From: Ostrinia nubilalis
Taxonomy: Eukaryota > Arthropoda > Insecta > Lepidoptera > Crambidae
Assembly: GCF_963855985.1 (NCBI RefSeq)
Contig: NC_087119.1
Span: forward strand, 164,001-228,000
Direction of reading: 5' to 3'
DNA length: 64,000 bases
Shown here piece after piece: positions 21,101 to 33,021 of this stretch. A program made the translations under genes and the position numbers. Below the pieces are notes generated by a model. It was not told the DNA's origin. It worked only from the letters and a program-made list of their open reading frames with translations, and ran no database searches. Positions within the stretch are counted from its first letter, which is position 1; the number at the start of each line of letters is the position of its first letter.

Positions 21101-22699
21101 ATGCGCGAATGATAGCCTGATGCCCTTTACGTGTACTTAGCAGTTAGTTTTGGAAATTGATCGACAGACGTTTTATAGGCGGACCGCGTGATTATTTCAG
21201 TACGAAACAACGCCGGGCGGCGCGCCTAGCTCTCGAATATGATGTGCGTGCGCGCATCATTGAACGGCTGCCAAGTATGCGCGATGGGCATATATTATTG
21301 TTCTGTTCCGTGAGACCTACGGTCGCAAACAGAACTAGTCGTTCAAGAAGATGACCGATAAGTGCAGATATCGTAATACATTATAGGCTTATTTTATTTA
21401 TAATACTAATTAATTTATGTACTTTTATTAAACGTCCAATTGAAAAGGTTTTTAAAAGTGTACGCATTATGATAAAGAGATACGTTGATGAGGTGGCCTT
21501 GACGTCGTACGAAACAGCAAGACAAATGATTCACAGTTTGGAATTCACTGCAACCACGTAATTGCTGTTTCACGTTTTATTTATCTTCACACAAATTAAA
21601 CAATGGTACAGCTGATGCGATATCGCGTGCGCGCGCCCAGAAGGCTGCGCTAGTTTTATCTTATCGGAAACAATCAGTCCGAAAGAGTCTGAAAGATTGG
21701 GTGACTTTCACCCAAAAATTATAACTCCCCAGATAATGGCATCTGGGCGTGGATGACAAGGATAGACAGGCGATGCTGTGTTAGTAATTACAGATATTAA
21801 ATATTGCTTTTAATAATACCTAACTAATATTATGTTACTTAAAATTTTAATTACTGAATGAGTGTTCTTCGATGGTTTTCTTCGGAATAGACAGACTCCG
21901 GACGAAACAAATACTTCTCTCTTAATTCATCTGACTTAATTGTTCAGTGGATAATTCAATTACGTTAATTAGATTGGTCCTCTCTCCCTGCTACAGGGCA
22001 CGCTTGAGTGACAATCCATTCATTTAATATTTGGAGAATATACACGGTAGGGTATCTTTCTGGGATAGAAAGAGTGAAGGAAAAAATAATGTTCAAAATT
22101 TTGTAGAAAAAATATGCTCCAATACATAATGTAATTCTTTCTGTCACTTTCGGGAGTCCGTTTGTAGCCAGTAGTTCAAACAAAGCACACTTGTAACGAC
22201 GGGACACAACCTACTTTAAACAACGCACAGGGGAACAGTGGAATGCTTGTCAAGACCTGTATTTTTCTTCAGTCCGTCATTCAGGTTCTTATTATCGGTA
22301 CTTCACTGCATCTTTGATTTCTTTTTCCTAGACTAAGGGTAGAATAAATCGTCAATTTTGACATATTTCCATACTGAAACTGTCAATGTGTAAGTTATGC
22401 CAGGAGTTAGTCTCGGATAAAAGTTTGGTCGAATCGGGCCTAAATCTGCTAAGCAAACGAGTACAGTATCTTTGACGGCGATAAGTTAATCTCCTCTGTT
22501 TTGGGTCTCACACTTACCTACAAAAATTTTGGCAGAATAAGTAAATCTAGTCGCTGAAACTTGGCTGAAACTATTTGATATTATATACCTACCTACTCAT
22601 GAAAATAGTAATTCTATCAGGTACTAGAAACCATATTTGCAGGATTCACATTGATATCTTAGAAGAAAAGCCGATTTTCATCTTCACCCGCAGAAGTTC
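18189..22699. other. Intergenic, no gene called
   Basis: AT-rich. Near 18995-19045 there is a short repeat of CTGGATCCAGCA. At 20137-20309 an intron-like stretch (GTAAGT...TTTTCAG) precedes a 69-codon open stretch that has no start codon in frame across the junction; not called. A GC-richer patch at 21157-21354 holds a 65-codon frame with no recognised motif. Short GC runs (CGCGTGCGCGCGCCC) occur near 21625. Confidence 0.4.
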
Positions 22700-24548
22700 A
22701 ATGTTTATTAACATAATACGAGTATAATAATAATAGTCCCAGGCCTGCGTTCCAGACAGGCCTCCCACATCGCGAGTGCGACGCGATGCGCCGCGGCGTC
22801 TCGTTACACAAGCGGCGATTACGGCGCGAGCCGCTTGACACCGCGCGGCCCAGCTCGGTGTCAACTGCAACCTGAGAGGGCGCGCGTCGGCTCGAGGCAT
22901 TGAACACTTTATAAAACCCTGCGGAAAACCACACGACTCGACCAATTAAACCTCTTTTATAGAAAGATGAAATCAGCAACAGTTGCTCTTGGCGGCTTTG
23001 GCTACACAAGTAACGCTCTAATGAGAGCAATACAGAACTACGAGTATCTTTATCTCTGGTTTCAAAGAATATTTTTATATCCATTTTGCTTCTGAATTTA
23101 TTGAATTGAATAACTGAGCTTTTACTTTCCGCAGCTAAAGTTGCAGCACTCTGGCGCCGCTGAGGCTTATTAGATTAGTATTGTACTCGTGGCCTGGAGA
23201 CCTGGGGTGCTATTCGCAGGCGGGGTAGACCAATTTGCGACAAGATCGCTTTGAGACTGTTAACTTACTATTGGAGAAGTTTAGTAATGAAATAATATTT
23301 ATTTCTATGCTTAATTAAATACTACATCCAGGTCTGTTTACCCAAACGAGTTCTTAATGTTTCCTATTATAATATGGATGTCAGTCAGTGTTTTAAACTA
23401 ATTCTGAGTTGAAAAGTTAATATCAAGTGTCACAACACAACACAATGTAACATACGAGTACATTTCAAATTACGCATAAACATTTGGTTAGAGGCAATAT
23501 TGTGTATGTAAACAAATCGCCCAGTGGCGGGCAGACGGACGGCCCATTTGCAGCTTTTAGAGTTAAGAGTCACGCTAACTTCGCTTAGGCCCAGGTCACA
23601 TGGATACATTTTCCTGGCCTGAACATGATAATTCTCGTAACATGATAGTGTCCGCTTCTTTGTTTACTAACCTACCTAAATAAATAGTACTTGTGATTTT
23701 AGATAGGTGACCTTGACCTATACAAAACCAGAAGTGGAACATCGCATCCCCTCTATTCGTTATCTCTGAATTTTACACCCGCATCAAGTGAAGATGCGTC
23801 GTCGCTCGAAAGAGCTTGGGTGGCTCATTCACAAAGCCCCGCGAGGGCGCCGTAGCTCACCGCTATCTGCGCGGGCCTCGGGAGCCGCATTTCCCTCCCG
23901 ACCTACATTCCCTCCTTCGGCTCGCGTGCCTTTTTCATCTGTGCGAATATTTAGCGACAATCAAAGGGATGGATTTAGGTACACATATTTAAAAAGAACG
24001 CGAAGACTTTAGTTACCGTGAGAAGGTACGTAAAATATTTTCCGCTTATTGATTTTCAGAAATTATAATAATTGCTGTTTTATTTTCTTTACAACTTTAT
24101 TTAAACTCAGGCACACTCACACGGCAGATAAATACATAATACGACACCGATTTTATCGATCATATAGTACCTACCTATTCAATATTTATTTATTTATTTA
24201 TGGCTCACAAAACAAGTTAAAGTTATTACTTAGGCACAGATAACAACTAAAAAATAAATATAAAACTTATTATCATATTATGTGGCATCTAAAACCCTTC
24301 TGCCAACCCTGTGTCGTTTTGTTCGTCATCAGGGCCGCGCGCGGCCTTGATCCGCGCGACTAGGGTCCGCCCGGCAGGAGCAGGGCGGCCACGAGCGGCC
24401 AGCACTGGCTCCTGCACCTGGATTACCGCTGCAATTGCTTATTCTGCTTTAGTGCGTTACACCGGCTCAACAGTAGATACACAAATGCCACAAATGTTGG
24501 GAGTTGAAGCACACAATAATAACACAACTGAAATGCAACCCAAACAAT
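22700..24548. other. Intergenic with GC-rich islets
   Basis: CpG-rich islets lie at about 22740-22900, 23790-23940 and 24330-24420, separated by AT-rich DNA. Open frames here overlap on both strands and look compositional. The last bases (CAAT, 24545-24548) are the left target-site duplication of the next LTR element. Confidence 0.4.
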
Positions 24549-25075
24549 TGTAATGATTTTAGAATTTATATTGTATTTTATACGATTATTGGTTACTTTT
24601 AAATAGTTATCGCAACAATTTTAGTATTTTTATTGTATTTTAGAAGAACCCAAAAACCCATTATTAAATTAAAATACTTTATTTGATTACTTCCTAGGCA
24701 TTTTGCAGACATTAGAATGATTTTAGAATTTATTGTGTATTACATCCAATTATTTCATATTTATTATTTAATTTAATTATTTTAGATTTTTATTGTATAC
24801 ATTTTAGTATTTTAAAAATTAAAAAACAGCTAATTATGAAATAAGTATTGCATTTGACTAGTTCCGGGGCATGCCGTCGATAAGTCGTTTTGAACCGGTC
24901 GACTTTCACTCATGGAAGGGGAAGTTACCTTATCGCTGGCATGCCGCTGGACAGTCAGTTCGATTTGAGCGTTCAAAGCAAGAGGTACTATTAAGATGAC
25001 GTCATAATGTCGGAATTGTGTAAATCAGTGGTGCTGAAATACAAGTTAAACAACCTACAAGAGTGTTTCATTTCA
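24549..25075 (+). repeat. 5' LTR of the non-autonomous element
   Basis: 527 bp, TGTAATGATTTTAG...GTGTTTCATTTCA. AT-rich first two thirds, then a block with two inverted GGCATGCCG motifs and a TGACGTCA palindrome. Identical to 30120-30646 as far as read. Confidence 0.92.
24997..25004. promoter_or_regulatory. CRE-type palindrome TGACGTCA in the LTR
   Basis: A perfect 8-base CREB/ATF site lies 71 bases before the end of the 5' LTR; the same site is at 30568-30575 in the 3' LTR. Binding is not shown, only the consensus match. Confidence 0.4.
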
Positions 25076-25194
25076 ACTCAGAAGTGGTACGTGATCTACA
25101 GCTCATAAGGTACGTTTTTATTTATTTGGTTAAAAAGTAATTGATTTTAAAAGTTCAAGTAGAAAAACGTATGAATATTTCGTTTAATGCATGA

Positions 25195-26115
25195 AATAGT
25201 TATTTTTAAAACAAGGCTAGACGCGCCTTCAGTTTATCAGGCTAGATGCGCCTTAGACTATGACTAAGACTATGACTATGACTATGACCATGACTATGAC
25301 CATGACTAAGACTTAGTATAACGATGCTAGACGCGCCTCCAGTTTATTAAGCTGGATGCACCTTAGACTATGACTATGACTTAGTATAACGAGGCTAGAC
25401 GTGCCTCCAGTTTATCAGGCTAGATGCGCCATTGACTATGACTAAGTATGAGAGACTGGACGCGCCTCCAGTTTATTAGGCTAGATGCGCCTTAGACTAT
25501 GACTATGACTATGACCATGACTATGACCATGACTATGACTGTGACTGACTTAGTATATCGAGGCTAGACGCGCCTCCAGTTTATTAGGCTAGATGCGCCT
25601 TAGACTAGATGCGCCTTAGACTAGATGCGCCTTAGACTATGACTATGACCATGACTGTGACTGACTTAGTATATCGAGGCTCGATGCGCCTCCAGTTTAT
25701 TAGGCTAGATGCGCCTTGGACTATGACTTAGTAAAACGAGGCTAGACGTGCCTCCAGTTTATCAGACTAGATGCGCCATTGACTATGACTAAGTATGAGA
25801 CATGTAGAGGTTCCTTAAGAACAAAATATTCGACCATTTGTAAGTACTATTAATTAGTCTAAACGAATGAAGATATTTTGACTTTTGACTTTGACTTTGA
25901 CTATAACTATGACTATGACCATGACTATGACTTAGTATAACGAGGCTAGACATTCCTCTAGTTTATCAGGCTAGATGCGCTTTTGAATATGACTAAATAT
26001 AACGAGGCTAGACACGCCTCCAGTTTATTAGGCTAGTCGTGCCTTGGACTATGACTATGACTTAGTATGACGAGGCTAGACGTGCCTCCAGTTTACCAGG
26101 CTAGATGCGCCTTAA
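25195..26115 (+). repeat. Composite minisatellite with nested hexamer runs
   Basis: About ten units of GAGGCTAGACGCGCCTCCAG followed by TTTATTAGGCTAGATGCGCC then TTAGACTATGACTATGACTT-type runs. The unit core GAGGC...GCCTC is itself palindromic. The GACTAT/GACCAT hexamers vary from 1 to about 10 repeats per unit. A foreign piece interrupts it at 25795-25905. The array lies directly downstream of the 5' LTR, in the place of the leader/gag. Confidence 0.9.
25795..25905 (+). repeat. LINE/SINE 3' end with TTTGAC tail inside the minisatellite
   Basis: GAGACATGTAGAGGTTCCTT, then CCATTTGTAAGTACTATTAA, AGTCTAAACGAATGAAG and a TTTTGACTTTTGACTTTGAC tail. It corresponds block by block to 41385-41492. 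The tail passes without a break into GACTATGAC hexamers. Confidence 0.75.
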
Positions 26116-27639
26116 GGGCCCCATTGTTTAGGATGTCTCTAGAATAAAAAGCCTTCTATTGCTGACATAACAAGGAAGCCGTCCAGTTGTCACATGAGTT
26201 GTGTGTGTAGGTCGCACTGAATAAAATAGAAATATAAATACAAAATCTTTATTTGTGATGCATAAGTATAATAGAAACATGTCACAATGGTATTTTACTA
26301 CACTTTGCTCAGGGAGCATAATATTAATTGTCAAACAAAAGATTTTTTTAGATTTATTTTTGAGATTTAGATTTTTGGAAAAGAAATGAATCAAACTTTT
26401 GCTTAATATAACATGAACATAGCTTCCATATGATGTTGAGTTGATGCTGGTCAGACACAGTTTATTTCGTCGAGTACTTTATTTCACAGTTGAGTACAAC
26501 CACGACTGAAGATGGAGCTCGTATACCGTCAGCTGACGATGAAATAAGCGTGCTAAGCGGAAGAAGTTGTCGTCGTCGTCCAGTAAGAAGGCGCCACCAC
26601 GATCGTCTTCTATGGGGCCAAGGTTGAAGAAAAATACGCGAAGGAGCTCATCTTCTTCCAGCTCTACTGAAAGAGCAGTGCCACATGTGGTTCGTAAAAT
26701 TTCTGATAGACTCTAGTGAAGAAAAGTATTTTTTTCATTGGTAGTCTTTTTTATTGCGCACACATTATTGAATATTACGCATACCTACAGTAAAATGGGA
26801 ATATTAGCTTATGTAGTAAATCTTTAATAGTAATAATTAAAATAATAAATTATTCGATTATAATGTATAAAGGAACGTTAAAGTAAATGTGCTAAAAAAT
26901 ACATTTGAAAGAAAATATTTTTACACAAGTAAAGTGAATTAATTAATGATTCGTTTATTTTAAAATTGTCATCGGTTCGGACTTTCGGTAGGTACTTTTG
27001 CCAAGTACAATATCTTGTCTATCTATAATTCCACTTCAAAAATATATTTCGAATTATTCTGACCTCTGATTACATTAGTCTGACCTAGATAGGACCTGTT
27101 TCTAGGTGAAGTAAGGTTTTTCTTCTAATTTAGTTTTCTCAAAGAACTAAATCAGTTAAAAGAACTAAATCAGTTAGCGACTTCAAATAAACACAATATT
27201 ATTATTACTGTAAGAAGTCATAAAAAAAAGTCATGCAATTTGTACCTAACTATAAAAAGAACTTAATACCTGTACCAAGGTTTCATAGATAGGTTATGTT
27301 AAGTTAGGGTCACTTTTCATTTTTTGATAGAGCAAAAGATATGAAACGTCAAGGTTCCATAAGAGCAGAAGTTTAAAGTTTTTCTTTCAGTAGTCTTACA
27401 TTTTTTTATGACAATTTTGTGAGCGCTATTATAATAGCTAATGCAAATAAGAGAATTTTGTCTTTAACTTAGACATTGCAAAAGTTAATTGGCTTGGCTA
27501 AGAACTACGGACGTCTGTTAGAGGAAATTTTTAATCCTACTACTTGAAAGGATGAACAGTTTACGTAATTATTTTAATGACAGAAAAAAGAAATATGAGA
27601 CTGTTTTGGTAAATGAAAATTCCTTTTAAATGTTGGTAG
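26116..27639 (+). other. Interior of the non-autonomous LTR element, no intact gene
   Basis: AT-rich. A stretch at about 26500-26640 reads as an acidic then arginine-rich peptide (EDGARIPSADDEISVLSGRS then RRRPVRRRHH) before a stop; it could be a remnant of a gag basic region but has no diagnostic motif. An 18-bp direct repeat (AAAGAACTAAATCAGTTA twice) sits near 27140-27175. Confidence 0.35.
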
Positions 27640-27885
27640 TGAGTGCACTTGTTGACGCAAAACCGATGCTGAAACTAAGTATAGTTTGGCGGATCATTTC
27701 AATATCAATTCCAATTGTAAAAGTTGTGGTCAATCATCAGTCATACCTCTGTGTTTAGAGCGAACATAAACAAAAATGTTGATGAGATTGACGCTGTTAT
27801 AGAAGTGTTAGTGATTGATGATGCATAGCAGACTTCACTGACAATAGACGATTTGACACCATTCCCCATGAAATGACCTGTAAAT
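27640..27885 (+). pseudogene. Decayed Ty3/gypsy protease relic
   Basis: In changing frames the segment reads SALVDAK (position of the usual LVDTG active site, now damaged), SLADHFNINSN, and NVDEIDAVIEVLVIDDA, which follow the order of insect gypsy retropepsins (flap and the DEV-x-A-x-VEVLVV strand). At least two frameshifts and several stops separate the pieces. Similarity was judged by eye against the family pattern; moderate confidence. Confidence 0.45.
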
Positions 27886-28189
27886 TACCGTTTTTGATCG
27901 CATTGTAATTAAGAAAAGTAGTTTGATTAAATTCACAAAATAGTGACGTCACTTGCTTGTCGTGCCATACAAAATCTATGGGAGTTTGATTTAACAGTTT
28001 TTAAAAGTACGTCAATTGACTGGTGGTGTCAACACGTCTATTGGTCAAAACTTCACGTAACTGCAATTTCTCACGGTTTGGAATACTGACATTCTATAAA
28101 ATTCCTGGCCAGAATATTTTCGAGAGCCACGAAGATGACGGACACAGGTGAATACCAGTTATTTCTAATTTTACAGAGGATAGTTTCTG

Positions 28190-28300
28190 GCTTTTAGAGT
28201 TGCCTTTCGATTTAAATTTTTTGAATAACTTGACACCTGGCGAGCTTAAGGCCGTGGGTTCGATTCCCGCCTTAGGCGGTTCTATATTATCAAGTGATAA
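28190..28300 (+). other. tRNA-like segment with B-box (possible SINE head)
   Basis: GGGTTCGATTCCCGCC at about 28256-28271 matches the pol III B-box (GGTTCGANTCC) within a T-arm-like stem. No good A-box is visible at the proper distance and no full cloverleaf can be drawn, so it is not a tRNA gene. It may be the head of an old tRNA-derived SINE whose body would be the next repeat. Confidence 0.3.
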
Positions 28301-28324
28301 AAAAATATATACAGGGGATGTTTA

Positions 28325-28530
28325 GATAAACTAATATTTTATAATGCGAATAGCTTTCCGCCGAGGGTTCGCCCGCGTGGAATTTTGTTTGTCACAGTTG
28401 TTTGTTTTGTATGTCCTTCCCCGGGACTCAATCTCTATGCCAAATTTCATCAAAATCGGTTCAGTGGTTTAAGAGTGAAAGAAAGTATACAGAGTTACTT
28501 TCGCATTTATAATATTAATATATAAATTAA
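28325..28530 (+). repeat. Dispersed lepidopteran-type repeat
   Basis: Contains CGCCCGCGTGG, CCCCGGGACTCAATCTC, CCAAATTTCATCAAAATCGG-TTCAGTGGTT and ends CTTTCGCATTTATAATATTA. Its ends form an imperfect inverted repeat (TATTTTATAATGCGAA / TTCGCATTTATAATAT). Same family as 1470-1656, opposite orientation. Confidence 0.6.
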
Positions 28531-29060
28531 ACTGGGGGCCAAGTACCGGGTGTTTAAAAGAGCCTTTTTTTAATTCACAACGCCAAAGGTGAAATCGTTT
28601 TTAGTAATTTGTCGCCTAGTCCAATAACACTTAAAGCAAATGTTTTAATAGCTACTTCAATGCTTTTTGGAGCATGTCCAATATGTCATGTAAATCGAAT
28701 TGTAAAAGACCCCTCAGCTATAGATACTCTCGATAGAGCTGATATTATGACTAAGCCCGGACTTAGTTCCGACACGTTCTGGTTAGTTAGATAAGCTGTA
28801 TACTCTTTTGTGAAATTATCGCGATTGTATTGCTATAAATCTGACTGAGATAGGACGTAGGTACACGTGCAGTCTTTGATGTCAGGATGAAAAATAATGT
28901 ACAAATACCACCATTACCTACCACTTATCTCATTACAAAAGGGAAAAGGGTTCAGAAATCCATAGATGACTAACTTGATCCATAGCTGCTTATCAATATT
29001 ATTCAGGACTCTTAAATCATATTTAGGTCAGATCTTGATGATAAAGAGAAAAGTCTTTAA
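28531..29060 (+). other. Interior of the LTR element, unassigned
   Basis: A 61-codon frame at 28609-28794 (contains FGACPICHVNRIV) has no domain I can name; its CPIC could be chance. Reverse transcriptase motifs were looked for between the protease and RNase H relics and not found. Confidence 0.3.
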
Positions 29061-29448
29061 TGTTCTGTAGCAGTCACTTACTTTAGTCGATGAAAGACAA
29101 CTTCCATGAGTTGGAGACACTAGCTGTGGTGTGTGTGCTAAAAAAAAGGTGTATTTATCTTTTAGGACTTAAAAGTTTTTACCGGTTATGCTGCCTTAAG
29201 AACCACGTTAAAAAAAAAGAGAAAAAAAAAATAGTTCCGCGAATAGTCCAAATACCAAAATTTAGTCATAGAATCTGACGACAACCCATCCAAACATCAT
29301 AATTTCTTCAAATAGCAGATACAGTAAGGTTGATACCAAATTATTTTTAGTGGTCCCACGTACAGCTAGATGGCAAATATGTTGCGCTAATCGTGATGAA
29401 ATTGAGCATCACAGACATTCAGAAACACATAATATAAGAACACTGTAA
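29061..29448 (+). pseudogene. Decayed Ty3/gypsy RNase H relic
   Basis: The reading, with frameshifts, gives SVAVTYFSR, then FHELETLAVVCVLKKRCIYL, LGLKSF, and after a break PRTARWQICCANRDEIEHH. These follow the insect gypsy RNase H order (YASR, YHSYELETLAVV, LLGIKF, PRIARW...IEHR). A stop interrupts after FSR and a frameshift follows. Frame 29090-29278 is the best-kept piece. It shows the element descends from a Ty3/gypsy ancestor on the plus strand, consistent with LTR orientation. Confidence 0.65.
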
Positions 29449-30119
29449 TTGTACCTATTGGTTTCAAAAACTTGGAAAATTTGTAGAGAAGAAAATTATG
29501 TTAAGGCCTTAGAAATACATAATTCTGACGAAAGTACCTTTAGTGTAATCATAAATCGTGACCATAATTCATTATTTGCCAGATTACGGTTACAAATGGA
29601 TATAATTGGATATAATATTAACGTTTTGACATGTTCTTATAAACTTACTAACTTTCACATGGCAGTCATGGCAAGATACACTGTAATTAAATTGATTATG
29701 TACTAACATTTAATGGACGTGTATTTATGTGAAATAAAAATTTAGATTTAAAAAGAGAAGTTTCCAACATATTCGATATGAGAAGTTTTGAGAAAATTAT
29801 AAAGTAAAACGATTAATATCTAAATTTCATGCAAATATCCGTTATTGGTTATAAAATAAGTCATTACGAATAATATAGATCAGGCGAAAATGTATAAGTA
29901 CTTACCTACAAGATAACATTTGTTACTGGTTTAATATGAAGAATATAGTTTCTAAAATGCATTATTAATGTTAAAACACTTGTTAACAAGTTGTCATAGA
30001 ATTGTTTATCATTCTACTATATATGCTCCACATTGTTTTGAAAAGTAATATTAATGATTTTAGAATAAATCCTTATTAGACGTGAATGCCGGGAGGCATC
30101 ACGGTGTCGGATGGCCGAA
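29449..30119 (+). other. Distal interior of the LTR element, no gene
   Basis: An 85-codon frame at 29449-29706 follows the RNase H relic in the same orientation but shows no integrase zinc or DDE motif. The rest is AT-rich up to the 3' LTR. Confidence 0.35.
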
Positions 30120-30646
30120 TGTAATGATTTTAGAATTTATATTGTATTTTATACGATTATTGGTTACTTTTAAATAGTTATCGCAACAATTTTAGTATTT
30201 TTATTGTATTTTAGAAGAACCCAAAAACCCATTATTAAATTAAAATACTTTATTTGATTACTTCCTAGGCATTTTGCAGACATTAGAATGATTTTAGAAT
30301 TTATTGTGTATTACATCCAATTATTTCATATTTATTATTTAATTTAATTATTTTAGATTTTTATTGTATACATTTTAGTATTTTAAAAATTAAAAAACAG
30401 CTAATTATGAAATAAGTATTGCATTTGACTAGTTCCGGGGCATGCCGTCGATAAGTCGTTTTGAACCGGTCGACTTTCACTCATGGAAGGGGAAGTTACC
30501 TTATCGCTGGCATGCCGCTGGACAGTCAGTTCGATTTGAGCGTTCAAAGCAAGAGGTACTATTAAGATGACGTCATAATGTCGGAATTGTGTAAATCAGT
30601 GGTGCTGAAATACAAGTTAAACAACCTACAAGAGTGTTTCATTTCA
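30120..30646 (+). repeat. 3' LTR of the non-autonomous element
   Basis: Same 527 bp as the 5' LTR with no difference seen. It is preceded by a small hairpin ATGCCGGGAGGCAT (about 30087-30100), where a polypurine tract would be expected, and followed by the CAAT duplication. Confidence 0.92.
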
Positions 30647-33021
30647 CAATACTCAACAAGAGCTAAAGTTCAACCTGTTTTGTTTGTTGTCAAGATTGAT
30701 TTAAGACTCCGCCTACTCCGAAACCTAACTAGTAGAAGTACGGTTTAAGGCCAAAAGATAGCAGACCAAAACGCCTGGCCTAAGGTAGGTACCTACGTAA
30801 TTTCGCCACTCGGGAGTCATAAATAAGAACTGGGAAATCCCACCAAATTGCAACATCGGCAACCCTAGTGGGAGGAGGAGGGGCGAGGGGACGCGGGCGC
30901 GGGGCTCAAGGAGCGTGAGCAGCTGAAGCGCTGTGAATTTATTCTGGGCGCGCGTCCGCAGAATATGTAAGTTTTTGTGCCATTAGTACAGGCCGGTCTG
31001 TCTTTGTAAGGAGCCGTAGGTTCCGATGTTCGTTTCAGGGGAAGAGGGAACGTATTGCTTCAGTTATTTCCTGCGACCTATCACGCGAGACGGTTAAAAA
31101 ATGTCAGACATCATCAGTTCGCGAAGAAACGCAAGCATGTTTTAGTGTGACCATACTTAACTGTGTAAAAGTAAGGATCAAGGATTTCAGGAATGAACTT
31201 ACACTTATGAAAAATATACAGGAGACCTGGCTGACTCTTGTCACTACAGCTTTACAGTCAACGTTTACTAATGTCGGGCCTCAGAGCGGTGGCGCCGGCG
31301 CAACCTAGAATCCATTTCGCACGTGGCGCTTCCTCAGCTATTGACAGCTGAGCTGGTTAGTTCTCTAATCTAATACAGTGCGCTTTTTTAGTAACTACTA
31401 TGATTTGCTAGTATCAGTCGTTGCAGAACTTGAATACAAAACGACTGTAATTACTTAGTTGGTTCCAACCACCGATTTTTCAGTGGGAATATATAAATGA
31501 AATTTTTAGGTAAGAATCGTCTACGTAAATCACCAAGTTTAACTTCAACATCAGAACAGTAATGCAAATTGATGGAATAATAGGTCCAAGAGTGCAAAGT
31601 CTGTGGGAAAATTGTACCTAATCGTAGATGAAATGAAAACAACATCAAGCTCCCGCACGCGAGCCACTTCAGCGCATCACTCACGCTCGCGGCCGCGGTC
31701 GAAATGTCCAATTGACCTACTGACAAACTCACCTCTATTCCCACGACAGAAGCTCCACGGTTCAAACTGAAATAAGCACTCACAGCCGTCCTTATGCCGT
31801 CGACATAAACACCACATCGGCGCAGACGGCCCGTCCGCCGCCGCGGCCTGTATGTTTTGATCGTAAAGTCAGTTATGCCAGTTCATTTGTACCTACAGCA
31901 AGTATTTCATCAAAACGGCTCGGTACCTAAATGTTGATTAAATTAGTGTAACTACGATGAGAATAAAGCGACATGAGCTTTTGTTTTTAAGACTCGCTTT
32001 TCTTTGGCTTTCCCTCTACTAATATTAATACATACAATTTTCTTGTCACGGTGTTTGTAACAAAATTTCTCCGGATTAACCGATTCTTATAAAAATGTGT
32101 TTATTCAAAAAATACGACAAACTATTTTCCATATTCGTAGTGTTAAACAACGTACACCTAGTATAAATACGAGCTACGAGTATATACGAGTACCTATACC
32201 TATCTAAATAGCTGCGGTTCCACTCCGGGCGGCGTCCATTTCATTATTACATTAATTTAATGCAAGTGGCGATAGTTTCCAGCGACTTTTAAGTGATTAA
32301 TTGCCGTTGGGGAGAATGGTGGATAAATATAGCGTAGAAATAATATGTGTTTTGGCTAGCGGCACTATCCACAATACTGCAATTTTGGGATATAGGCTTT
32401 TAAATGTATTTTACTCTATTCTGGCGGACTTAGAACAAGCCTAACACCAACGACTATTGTAAGTATGAAACTGAAATAAAAACCACTGCGAATCTGTCGA
32501 AAAAAAATTTTCATTCATTTCATTTAAACGATTTAGCAATGTAATAAGTAATTACAATCAAAGAAAATTATGTATTATTATCTCTTTTTAAATAATATAA
32601 AATACATAGTGTGTAGACACTCTTGTACGCGTTACATGAAAGGAGTAAAGTCGTATTAAAATTATGCTTACTTGTGGCACAATATTTAGGATAATGGTTC
32701 CAAGGGCCTATTTTGTAAGTGCTAAACTGCTAACGATCCTTATTGGGTGTTACCCGCATGATCGAGGGCTAACAAGCGCGCGTGCGCGGGCGCAGGCTAG
32801 TGTCGTCACCGGCGCACGAGAATGAATTAGATGTTCTGTGCAAAGTATTTACTTAAGTAATCTTATGGAAAACTCACGAGGTTGTCCACCTAGATGTACA
32901 CAATTTAATATGCTCTACCTACATAATTACACAAACATTCTCCAAAACATCAACAGTTTATGTAAAATAAGCATTACTATCGAACTACTCTTTTAAGATA
33001 TTGTAATCCTATGTGTTCGTT
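30647..33021. other. Intergenic with GC-rich islets
   Basis: It begins with the right CAAT duplication. GC-rich patches lie at 30865-30955, 31285-31340, 31650-31850 and 32765-32820 (several CGCGCG runs). A 110-codon minus-strand frame at 31451-31783 has no motif I recognise. No gene called. Confidence 0.4.

Larger units (their letters stand above)
24549..30646 (+). mobile_element. Non-autonomous Ty3/gypsy-type LTR element (LARD-like) with identical LTRs
   Basis: Two 527-bp direct repeats (24549-25075, 30120-30646) start TG, end CA and read as identical throughout. CAAT lies on both outer sides (24545-24548, 30647-30650), a 4-bp target duplication. The 5-kb interior has no intact gag or pol. 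It holds a composite minisatellite, a short basic open stretch, a decayed protease and a decayed RNase H of Ty3/gypsy type, a tRNA-like piece and an inserted dispersed repeat. Fresh LTRs around a decayed interior mean the copy moved recently using proteins from another element. No convincing tRNA 3'-end primer site follows the left LTR (ACTCAGAAGTGGTACG). Confidence 0.88.

Noticed and set aside
22646..23084. Minus-strand frames of 99 and 128 codons
   Set aside because: Overlapping in different frames over a GC islet, no domain; treated as chance.
25195..26115. CRISPR-like look of regularly repeated palindromic units
   Set aside because: Units and spacers are both repetitive, the genome is eukaryotic, and the array sits inside an LTR element; it is a minisatellite.
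28248..28290. tRNA gene
   Set aside because: Only the T-arm/B-box part is convincing; acceptor, D-arm and A-box cannot be drawn.
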